Shown one piece after another: positions 1-7,030 of a stretch of DNA of 22,101 nucleotides. The stretch spans positions 1 through 22,101 of the forward strand of contig CAXSEE010000053.1 in NCBI GenBank assembly GCA_964235615.1, written 5' to 3'. Below the pieces are notes generated by a model. The model searched no databases, had not been told where the DNA came from, and saw only the letters and a program-made list of their open reading frames with translations. Source of the stretch: Lichenicoccus sp964235615 (lineage in GTDB: Bacteria > Pseudomonadota > Alphaproteobacteria > Acetobacterales > Acetobacteraceae). Positions within the stretch are counted from its first letter, which is position 1; every line of letters begins with the position of its first letter. The translations under genes were made by a program, and so were the position numbers.

Positions 1-165
1 GAACAGGCACTCATGCCCCTCCTGCAGCGCCACCCAGTTGCGTATGGCGCCGAGGTAATTGCCCAGATGCGGGATACCGGTCGGCTGGATGCCGGAGAAG
101 ATGCGTTGCATCCCCGGCTTGTCCGGCTTTCCGGGGGTTGCGGTCAAGGGATCGGAGCCCAGCAT
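1..165 (-). CDS. trpS: Tryptophan-tRNA ligase, N-terminal part (runs off the left edge)
   Basis: Reading the minus strand from ATG at 165 gives 55 codons, open to the window edge. The product contains RIFSGIQPTGIPHLGNYLGA, which is the class I aminoacyl-tRNA synthetase N-terminus of TrpRS. The HIGH-like signature is HLGN, within a PTG...HLGNYLGA context. The enzyme charges tRNA-Trp with tryptophan in the cytoplasm. I chose ATG 165 because GGAG lies 7 nt upstream. An internal ATG at 111 would begin just before the conserved block and is the alternative; it would drop an 18-residue Gly/Pro/Lys-rich extension. The C-terminal two thirds, including the KMSKS loop, lie outside the window. It is divergent from the dehydrogenase gene at 421. 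Confidence 0.93.
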   Translation of the reverse strand, partial: MLGSDPLTATPGKPDKPGMQRIFSGIQPTGIPHLGNYLGAIRNWVALQEGHECLF

Positions 166-240
166 CCCACTGCTCCAGGCCAATTGCAGAATGATCAGTC
201 CGAATATCGTTGACAGGCGACCATAGGTGCCTTATTTACA

Positions 241-252
241 GATCGTACGATC
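241..252. promoter_or_regulatory. Perfect 12-bp palindrome in the trpS/dehydrogenase gap
   Basis: GATCGTACGATC is its own reverse complement. It lies 76 bp upstream of the trpS start, at the left edge of the antitoxin-like relic. It could be an operator half-site pair, for example an autoregulatory site left from a toxin-antitoxin operon, or it could be chance. No promoter could be assigned with confidence in 166-288. Confidence 0.3.
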
Positions 253-288
253 CATAAATCGTCGACGGCTTGGCCGTCGCGCTTGGAT

Positions 289-417
289 TGGGTGCGGCAG
301 ATGAGCCAGGCGTTCGACCGGCTCTGCACGGACCACGACCCGGTGGTCATCACCTGCCGCCTCGTCACGCGCTCGCGCACCTCGGGTGAGGAGCGCTGCG
401 CAAACGCAAGGAGATGA
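289..417 (+). pseudogene. Remnant resembling a YefM/Phd-type antitoxin C-terminal half
   Basis: The frame ending at TGA 415-417 is open but has no convincing start: there is an ATG at 301 without a ribosome site. It reads SQAFDRLCTDHDPVVIT and then ends EERCANARR. From family knowledge, YefM/Phd antitoxins typically carry a block like 'MDRVCEDHDPVIITR' and later 'EET..LLRSPANARR'. Both blocks seem present here, with the middle degraded or deleted. The toxin partner is absent, because the next gene is a dehydrogenase at 421. The similarity is from memory and the segment is short, so this is a tentative relic call. The alternative is non-coding leader sequence that resembles one by chance. Confidence 0.35.
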
Positions 418-420
418 ATG

Positions 421-1275
421 ATGGAAATCGGCTTTATCGGTCTTGGCGCCATGGGCGGCGCTATGGCGCTGAACCTGGCGCAGGCAGGCCACACGGTTCG
501 CGCGTGGAACCGCTCCGGCGGTCCAGAGATCAGAGGAGTGGAGATGGTGTCCGATCCGGCGGATGCGTTCGGGGCCGACGCGGTGTTCACCATGCTGTCC
601 GACGACCCGGCAATCCGCGAGGTCCTGCTGGAACCCGGCATGCTGGGCCGCGCGAGGCACGGCCTGGTCCATGTCGTGACATCGACCATTTCGGTAGCGT
701 TCGCAGGTGAGCTTGCCGCGGCGCACGAAGAAGCCGGGATCGGCTACGTCTCGGCGCCCGTGCTCGGCCGGCCGGACGTGGCCCGCGAAGGTCAGCTCAA
801 CATCCTCGCCGCCGGCAAGCGGCAGGCGGTCGAGACGGTGCGCCCGCTGCTCGAAATCCTCGGCAAGAAGGTGTGGGACATGGGCGAGGAGCCTGCGCGG
901 GCCAACGCGGCCAAGATCGCGGCGAACATGATGATCACCATGGCGATCGAGGCGATGGCGGAGGCGGTGGTGCTGACAGAGGCGAACGGCCTGCAGCGCG
1001 AGGCCTTCTTCGAGCTGATCCTGGGCACGCTGTTCGGCGGGCGCGCCTACGAGAGCTATAGCGCCAACATCGCCAAGGGGCATTTCGAGCCGGGCTTCAA
1101 GGCACGGCTCGGGCTCAAGGATCTCAGGCTCGCCGCCGCTGCCGCCGAAAAGGCGGGCAAGCAGTTGCCCATGCTCGAGGCCGTGCGCGGACGCATGACC
1201 GAGACGGTCGAGGCTGGCATGGGCGACAAGGACTGGTCGGCGATGGCCGACTTCACCATCAACCATGCGAAGTGA
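421..1275 (+). CDS. NAD(P)-dependent beta-hydroxyacid dehydrogenase (3-hydroxyisobutyrate dehydrogenase / 6PGDH superfamily)
   Basis: The 284-aa product is the usual length for this family. The N-terminus is a Rossmann fold with G7-x-G9-x-x-G12 in IGFIGLGAMGG. The substrate loop reads SAPVLGRPDVAREGQL, the variant with 'PV.GRP' in place of the classic 'DVPVSGG'. The conserved catalytic lysine is K165 in NAAKIAANMM. An all-helical C-terminal domain follows. These enzymes oxidise short beta-hydroxyacids or reduce semialdehydes in the cytoplasm; the substrate here cannot be read from sequence. I prefer ATG 421 over the adjacent ATG 418 because AGGAGA at 409-414 is then 6 nt away. The SDR gene follows after 9 nt, so the two are probably co-transcribed. 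I am confident in the superfamily and not in a specific substrate. Confidence 0.9.
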   Translation: MEIGFIGLGAMGGAMALNLAQAGHTVRAWNRSGGPEIRGVEMVSDPADAFGADAVFTMLSDDPAIREVLLEPGMLGRARHGLVHVVTSTISVAFAGELAAAHEEAGIGYVSAPVLGRPDVAREGQLNILAAGKRQAVETVRPLLEILGKKVWDMGEEPARANAAKIAANMMITMAIEAMAEAVVLTEANGLQREAFFELILGTLFGGRAYESYSANIAKGHFEPGFKARLGLKDLRLAAAAAEKAGKQLPMLEAVRGRMTETVEAGMGDKDWSAMADFTINHAK

Positions 1276-1284
1276 GGCGAGCCC

Positions 1285-2115
1285 ATGACGAAGACCTGGT
1301 TGATCACCGGCTGCTCGAGCGGCTTCGGCAAGACGCTCGCGGAGGCGGTGCTGGCCCGCGGTGACCGTCTGGTCGCCACCGCCCGCAAGGCCGACGCACT
1401 CGCCAACCTCATCGGCCGCTACCCCGATACGGCCAAGGCGGCAGCACTCGACGTAACGCGGGAGGGCTCGGCCGCCGCCGCCGTGGCGTTGGCCGAAGAG
1501 GCGTTCGGCGGGCTCGACATCCTCGTCAACAATGCCGGCTTCGGCTTCATGGGCGCCATCGAGGAAGCGACGCCTGAAGAATACCGGCCGATGTTCGAGA
1601 CCAACGTCTTTGGCCTGATCGAGACCACGCGGGCCGCGCTGCCGGCATTGCGCAAGCGCCGCGACGCGCGGGTCGTCAACTTCTCATCGGGCGCGGGCAT
1701 CGCGGGAGCGGCGGGCTACGGCTATTACAACGCCACCAAGTTCGCCGTGGAAGGGCTGTCCGAAGCGCTGGCGCAGGAGTTGGCACCGCTCGGCCTGTCC
1801 GTGATCATCGTCGAGCCGGGACCGTTCCGGACCGACTTCCTCGGCCGCTCGATCGCCACCGCCAGGGCCGAGATCGACGCCTATGCCGAGACGTCGGGCA
1901 AGCTTCGGCACTATCGCGACACCAACAACGGCCGCCAGGCCGGCGATCCGGAAAAGGCCGTGGCGGTGATCCTGAAGGCGGTCGATGCCGACAAGCCGCC
2001 GCTGCATCTGCCGCTCGGGCCGATCGCCCACGCGACTGCCGAGAAGAAGCTCGCCTCCTTCAGGGCGGACCTCGACGCCTGGCGCGACATCGCCATCGCC
2101 ACGGACTTCCCGTAA
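1285..2115 (+). CDS. Short-chain dehydrogenase/reductase (classical SDR)
   Basis: The 276-aa product has every classical SDR landmark: the cofactor loop T8-G-CSS-G-F-G15, NNAG at 82-85, catalytic S135 in NFSSGAG, and Y148-xxx-K152 in YYNATK. The 'PGPFRTDF' segment after strand 6 is typical of the subgroup often annotated as oxidoreductase/retinol-dehydrogenase-like. The reaction is NAD(P)-linked oxidation or reduction of an alcohol/ketone; the substrate is unknown. It lies 9 nt downstream of the beta-hydroxyacid dehydrogenase and 24 nt upstream of the EthD-like gene, so the three look like one operon. Length and motifs show an intact gene. Confidence 0.9.
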   Translation: MTKTWLITGCSSGFGKTLAEAVLARGDRLVATARKADALANLIGRYPDTAKAAALDVTREGSAAAAVALAEEAFGGLDILVNNAGFGFMGAIEEATPEEYRPMFETNVFGLIETTRAALPALRKRRDARVVNFSSGAGIAGAAGYGYYNATKFAVEGLSEALAQELAPLGLSVIIVEPGPFRTDFLGRSIATARAEIDAYAETSGKLRHYRDTNNGRQAGDPEKAVAVILKAVDADKPPLHLPLGPIAHATAEKKLASFRADLDAWRDIAIATDFP

Positions 2116-2139
2116 CCGCCGCGTCGGAAAGGAACCGAT

Positions 2140-2439
2140 GTGATCACAATGTATGTCACCTATGCTGGCGACCCCGGCACCAAGTTCGACCGCGATCACT
2201 GGACCGATGTCCATCTCCCGCTGGTACGCGAGGCGTGGGGACCCCATGGTCTGCTGAGCGCCGATGGGTTCTTCCCGTCGGGAGACGGCGGCGGCCTGAT
2301 CGCGATCTGCCCCTGCGTGTTCCGCGACGAAGCGGCAATGGCGGCGGCGCTCGCCTCTCCCGAGACCGAGCGCGTGATGGACGATGTCAGGAATGTCACC
2401 GACGCAGCACCTGCCCGCAGCCGCGCTGTGCCGCTCTGA
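2140..2439 (+). CDS. EthD-family small protein
   Basis: The 99-aa product matches the EthD / dimeric alpha-beta barrel layout. It starts with a short beta strand (MITMYVTY). The FDRDHWTDVHLPLVREAWGP block, with its conserved H-x-P-L-V, is next, and the tail reads VMDDVRNVTDAAP. EthD-family proteins accompany oxidative degradation operons and are thought to bind or isomerise small intermediates; the founding member is needed for ETBE degradation. The start is GTG 2140, with GGAAAGGA about 6 nt upstream. An in-frame ATG at 2149 is less well placed. It is the third gene of the 421-2439 set. A fragment of another SDR begins directly after its stop codon. Confidence 0.8.
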   Translation: MITMYVTYAGDPGTKFDRDHWTDVHLPLVREAWGPHGLLSADGFFPSGDGGGLIAICPCVFRDEAAMAAALASPETERVMDDVRNVTDAAPARSRAVPL

Positions 2440-2441
2440 CG

Positions 2442-2501
2442 GAGGCAGCCTTCATCAATGGCGCCATGCTTGCCGTCGATCGCGGCTACACGGCACGCTG
2501 A
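2442..2501 (+). pseudogene. C-terminal scrap of a second SDR gene
   Basis: Reading from 2442 to TGA 2499-2501 gives EAAFINGAMLAVDRGYTAR. This is the characteristic last segment of many classical SDRs (family pattern '..SFVTGAVLPVDGGYTA.'), with the usual GG changed to RG. Nothing upstream in this frame looks like an SDR, because the EthD-like gene occupies that DNA. I infer that a deletion or recombination left only the 3' end of an SDR gene behind. It is too short to encode a functional enzyme and has no start of its own. Confidence 0.6.
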
Positions 2502-2549
2502 GGATTGACGTGCGCGCGTAGCATGTGACCCGGCTCTAGCCGCTGCAAA

Positions 2550-3779
<1,230 letters not shown>

Positions 3780-3932
3780 GGCTGGATCTCCTGTTGCTGC
3801 GCCTCACGCGTCTAGCATCGGACCCACGCTCCGCCAACATGACTAAGCCTGGGCCAACAAGGCAAGAAACTCTCCCAAGCGCGCAACCGCGACCGCCACG
3901 CCGCCGTTTACGGACGTCCTCCAGGAGTTGTA

Positions 3933-5084
3933 ATGCACGGCTCGATCGACTCCAGCTCGCGTTTCGTCGTCGCCATTCCGGTTCGCGACGAGGTCGAGCG
4001 GATCGAGGGCTGCATCCGCGCCCTGTCGCAGCAGCGTGACGCCCGCTGCGACCACATCGTGCTGCTGCTGAACAACTGCACCGATGGCACCGAGGCGCTG
4101 GTCGAGCGTCTGCGGCCCGACCTCGACGTGCCGATCACGATGGTCCTACGCAACTTCACGCCGGAGATGGCGCATGCCGGCAGCGCGCGCAGCCACGCCC
4201 TGGCGATCGCGGCGCGGATCGCGGGGCCAGGCGGGATCATCGCCACCACCGACGCCGACGGCATCGTCGACCGGGACTGGGTCGCGGCGACCCTGGCCGC
4301 CTTGGCCCGGGGCGCCGAAGTGGTCTGCGGCCGCGCGGTAATCGATCCGGTCGACGCGCTGTCGATCTCTGCGGCGCTGCATGCCGACGATGCCCGCGAG
4401 GTCGCCTACGGCCGCCTGCTCGACGAGATCCATGCCCTGGTGGATCCCGATGCGTTCGATCCGTGGCCACGCCATACCGAGCATTCCGGCGCCAGCATCG
4501 CCGCCACCGTGAGCGCCTACGAACGCGCCGGCGGCATGCCGCCGCTGCCGTCGGGGGAGGATCGTGGTTTCCTGCGGGCTTTGCGTGCGGTCGACGCGCG
4601 TGTCCGCCATGCCCCCGAGGTGTTCGTCACCGTGTCGGGCCGCATGCAGGGGCGGGCGGTGGGCGGCATGGCCGACACCATGGCGCGCCGCATGATCCGC
4701 CAGGATGCGCTGCTGGACGCCGACCTGGAGCCGGCCGCGAACTGCCTACGACGCGCCAGCCTCCGCGCGCAGACCCGGAGGCTCTGGGCCGAACGGCGCG
4801 ACGCCTTCTGGCGCGAGCAGATCGGGACGCTGGCCCGCGACGCCGCCCTGCCGCTGGAAACCGTTTCGGCGTGGTTGCAGACCGAGTATTACGGGCAGTG
4901 CTGGGCGCAGATCGAGGCCAACAGCCCGATGCTGGTGCGGGTACCAGTGCAGCGTCAGGCACTCGACCGGCACCAGGCGGTTGCACACGGTATCCTGGCC
5001 GAGCTCCGGGCCGAGACAGCCGCGCAGGCGTCCGGCCTTGGCCACACGCCGCCACTCAGCCCAACCCATCTGGTGCTGGGATAA
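3933..5084 (+). CDS. Family 2 glycosyltransferase of the ACAD/PIG-L/NodS neighbourhood
   Basis: The 383-aa product has a GT-A fold N-terminus: FVVAIPVRDEVERIEGC at 11-27, an LLLNNCTDGT block near 44-53, then TTDADG with the metal-binding D107-A-D109. A further acidic SGED motif at 207-210 fits the catalytic-base region of GT2 enzymes. I see no transmembrane segment or signal peptide, so it is probably cytoplasmic or peripheral. The C-terminal ~150 residues are helical and arginine-rich and I do not recognise them. The start has CAGGAG 7-8 nt upstream. It converges on the NodS-like/PIG-L/acyl-CoA-dehydrogenase genes at 5719-8121 and probably acts in the same pathway. Donor and acceptor sugars are unknown. 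Confidence 0.85.
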   Translation: MHGSIDSSSRFVVAIPVRDEVERIEGCIRALSQQRDARCDHIVLLLNNCTDGTEALVERLRPDLDVPITMVLRNFTPEMAHAGSARSHALAIAARIAGPGGIIATTDADGIVDRDWVAATLAALARGAEVVCGRAVIDPVDALSISAALHADDAREVAYGRLLDEIHALVDPDAFDPWPRHTEHSGASIAATVSAYERAGGMPPLPSGEDRGFLRALRAVDARVRHAPEVFVTVSGRMQGRAVGGMADTMARRMIRQDALLDADLEPAANCLRRASLRAQTRRLWAERRDAFWREQIGTLARDAALPLETVSAWLQTEYYGQCWAQIEANSPMLVRVPVQRQALDRHQAVAHGILAELRAETAAQASGLGHTPPLSPTHLVLG

Positions 5085-5153
5085 TTATGGTTTCCATGGT
5101 CCCGCCCGAGCTATATTGACCACCGGAAACCCTGCAGGGGAAGGGTCGTATCG

Positions 5154-5354
5154 GTGCTCAACTCCGCGCGTTGCGGGTATCTGTTCGCGATTGTCGGGAT
5201 CATCGCCGACTGGTCGTGTTCCTGGCCGGCCTTCTACATGCGGTGGCATGCAGGACACGTCACTCAGACCTCTCTCGTGATTGAAGCCGTTCTGTCCTTC
5301 GTCCCAGGAGCACTCGTCACGATGAGCGCTGTCGTGGCCCGCAGCCGCGGGTAG
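5154..5354 (+). CDS. Possible 66-aa membrane protein
   Basis: A GTG-initiated ORF preceded by a purine run (GGGGAAGGG, about 8 nt upstream). The product has two hydrophobic stretches (residues about 9-28 and 41-61) separated by a short polar loop, and ends with RSRG. This would fit a small two-helix inner-membrane protein. I recognise no family. It sits in the 634-bp convergent gap between the glycosyltransferase and the NodS-like gene. It could be a chance ORF, so the call rests only on the hydrophobic pattern and the ribosome site. Confidence 0.35.
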   Translation: MLNSARCGYLFAIVGIIADWSCSWPAFYMRWHAGHVTQTSLVIEAVLSFVPGALVTMSAVVARSRG

Positions 5355-5406
5355 GCTGCCAGCTTTCTCTTGAAAACGGCTCCCGTCGCGTCCACACTAT
5401 CGGCAT

Positions 5407-5422
5407 GGTCGGGGGGCCGACC
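5407..5422. terminator. GC-rich hairpin downstream of the 36-aa ORF
   Basis: GGTCGG-GGGG-CCGACC forms a 6-bp perfect stem with a 4-nt loop. It sits about 30 bp beyond the stop of the minus-strand 36-aa ORF and about 50 bp beyond the plus-strand 66-aa ORF. No T-run follows on either strand, so it is at best a weak, non-canonical terminator. Confidence 0.3.
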
Positions 5423-5453
5423 GGTGAAGATCAACCCCCCTCCCATGGTAGGC

Positions 5454-5564
5454 TTACAAGTGCTGCAGGGCGTTCAGGAGGGCGGTAACCGCCTGAATTA
5501 GCCCTGCTGCTGCCCCGATGAGGGCGACAGCTTTAGCCACTGTAAGCCTTCGCGGCTTGTCCAT
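5454..5564 (-). CDS. 36-aa hydrophobic microprotein
   Basis: From ATG 5564 the peptide begins MDKPRRLTVAK, then has one continuous hydrophobic helix of Ala, Leu, Val, Ile and Gly to the end (finishing ALLNALQHL). GGGGAG lies 7 nt upstream of the ATG, a strong ribosome site, which is why I prefer this start over the 65-aa extension from 5651. A positive N-terminus plus a single helix is the layout of small membrane peptides, including type I toxins, but no family is recognised and no antisense RNA can be proven. It lies in the convergent gap downstream of the NodS-like gene, on the same strand as that operon. Confidence 0.45.
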   Translation of the reverse strand: MDKPRRLTVAKAVALIGAAAGLIQAVTALLNALQHL

Positions 5565-5652
5565 ACGGACACTCCCCGAAGTGCAGACCCTCGCTAGAGG
5601 CGTCCTACGGCTCCGAAGAACACGAAGGCTGCCACGGGAGCCGCGCGCCAAT

Positions 5653-5673
5653 TATGCCCATTGCGAATAGGGC
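5653..5673. repeat. Inverted repeat upstream of the microprotein
   Basis: TGCCC-ATT-GCG-AAT-A-GGGCA folds into an 8-bp stem with one bulged base and a 3-nt loop. It lies between the NodS-like stop (5719) and the 36-aa ORF. It may be an RNA hairpin ending the NodS-like transcript or a protein-binding site. No T-run follows. Confidence 0.3.
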
Positions 5674-5718
5674 AATTCAACGAAAAGCATCTATCGCATA
5701 AGCGCCGTCGAGGTCGTC

Positions 5719-6309
5719 TCAGGGCGCTGAGCGGGCGGCCAGCTCAAGCCGGTCCAGCCTGTAGCCTTCACGCTGCATCGCCGCTTCGGCAGTAAAACCC
5801 TGGCAGGCCCGGCGGAACAACTCGGCGGCCTCGTCACCCGTAGTGGGGGTGTTGGTCGGACCGGTCCAGTTCACCAGCAGGATCATGCAGCCGGGCAGGG
5901 CCGCCTGGGCGCATCGATGCGCCAGTCGGGCGATGTCGTCGGCTGCAAGAAAATACAGCATCTCCGAGATCAGCACGAGGTCGAACCGGCCTTCCGGCCA
6001 GTCCGCGGGCATGGTGGCCTTGCGGAAGCTGACATGATCGAGCCCGGCGCAGCGCAGGCGGGCTCGTTCGAGCGCCGCCTCGGCCAGGTCGAGGCATAGC
6101 AGGCGATCGCAACGTGCCGCCAGCCTCTCGCTCATGACCCCGATCGAGCAGCCGAGTTCGAGTCCGCTTGCGAACCGGCGGTCGCCGAGCTGGGCCAGCG
6201 TGTCGGCGTATTTGGCCCGCTCATAGGGGCGGGTCTCGAAGCCCCAGGGATCAGGGTCACGGGCGTAGAGCTGGTCGAACACCTCAGCCTTCCAACTCTC
6301 CTCGCTCAT
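5719..6309 (-). CDS. NodS-like SAM-dependent methyltransferase
   Basis: The 196-aa product matches the length of NodS-family N-methyltransferases. The N-terminal FDQLYARDPDPWGFETRPYE is typical of this group. SAM motif I is ELGCSIG at 51-57, followed by the acidic strand-2 end in LCLDLAE and the FDLVLISEMLYFL motif. NodS methylates the free amine left on a chitooligosaccharide after de-N-acetylation, and a partner deacetylase gene is directly upstream here. The start is ATG 6309, with GGAG 8 nt upstream. Longer in-frame starts up to 6390 lie deep inside the deacetylase gene and add a low-complexity Arg/Ser stretch, so I reject them. The gene overlaps the deacetylase by 26 nt in another frame. 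Confidence 0.85.
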   Translation of the reverse strand: MSEESWKAEVFDQLYARDPDPWGFETRPYERAKYADTLAQLGDRRFASGLELGCSIGVMSERLAARCDRLLCLDLAEAALERARLRCAGLDHVSFRKATMPADWPEGRFDLVLISEMLYFLAADDIARLAHRCAQAALPGCMILLVNWTGPTNTPTTGDEAAELFRRACQGFTAEAAMQREGYRLDRLELAARSAP

Positions 6310-7030
6310 GATCCGTCTCCAGGAAGGTCTCGCACGGCTGCTCGAACACCGAGAGCAACGCCTGCGGCAGCCGAAAGCCTTCCGGATCATCGTTGATCAG
6401 ATCGGAATATTGCGAGGCATGCAGCCGGATCGCGCGGCACTTGGCCTGCAGATGCCGGCTGATGTCGAGACGGAATCCACGCAACGGCAGATCCGGAGCG
6501 ATTTCGGTATCAGGTGCGATCAGCCAGCCCCAGACCGGATAGGACAGCAGCCGGATCCCTGTGTCGTGGGCAACGCGGCGCGCCATCTTCTGCACCGCCT
6601 CATGGTCGCAATGCGGATCGAGCCCCCAGGGTGCCAGCAGCGTATCGCAGCCTTGCAGCGCGGCAGTGATGGCGGCGCAGGCGGCTTCGAAGCCGGGGCC
6701 GTCATGCGGTGCGGCGGTATCGCGCAGACGCATGAAGCCGACATTCGCTGCCGGCAGGCCCAGGGCGGCGGTGGCCCGTAACGTCTCGCCCTCGCGTAGC
6801 GCGCGCAGCTTTTCCGCGGGCCAGAGCTGCGAGTTCGGATGCGACCCGGTGCCGTCGGTCACGACCAGGACTAGCGGCGGCAGGCCTCTTTCGCACAGCT
6901 CGGCGATCAGGCCGCCGCAGCCCAGCGACTCGTCGTCGGCATGGGGTGCGAGGATCATCGTCCGGCCGAGCCGCGGGTCCGCCGAGACCGGCAGCGCACG
7001 CATCAGGGCGTGGACCTCACCAGCACGCAT
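6284..7030 (-). CDS. PIG-L family (LmbE-like) zinc de-N-acetylase
   Basis: The 248-aa product carries the PIG-L metal signature APHADDESLGCGG (H30, D32, D33, E34) and the second motif H140-C-D-H143 in LDPHCDHEAV. Together these give the His/Asp/His zinc site and the catalytic Asp. Family members (MshB, BshB, PIG-L) remove acetyl from N-acetylglucosaminyl conjugates. ATG 7030 is chosen because its A overlaps the TGA of the upstream acyl-CoA-dehydrogenase-like gene (TGATG), a coupling arrangement. An in-frame start at 7060 would extend into that gene. The 3' end overlaps the NodS-like start by 26 nt. No signal peptide is seen, so it is probably cytoplasmic. Confidence 0.88.
   Translation of the reverse strand: MRAGEVHALMRALPVSADPRLGRTMILAPHADDESLGCGGLIAELCERGLPPLVLVVTDGTGSHPNSQLWPAEKLRALREGETLRATAALGLPAANVGFMRLRDTAAPHDGPGFEAACAAITAALQGCDTLLAPWGLDPHCDHEAVQKMARRVAHDTGIRLLSYPVWGWLIAPDTEIAPDLPLRGFRLDISRHLQAKCRAIRLHASQYSDLINDDPEGFRLPQALLSVFEQPCETFLETDHERGELEG

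Noticed and set aside
232..1266. 344-aa open frame antisense to the beta-hydroxyacid dehydrogenase
   Set aside because: Composition is Arg/His/Gly/Ala-rich as expected of high-GC antisense; the plus-strand gene has all family motifs.
2531..2542. Hairpin CGGC-TCTA-GCCG after argG as a terminator
   Set aside because: A 4-bp stem with no T-run is too weak to call.
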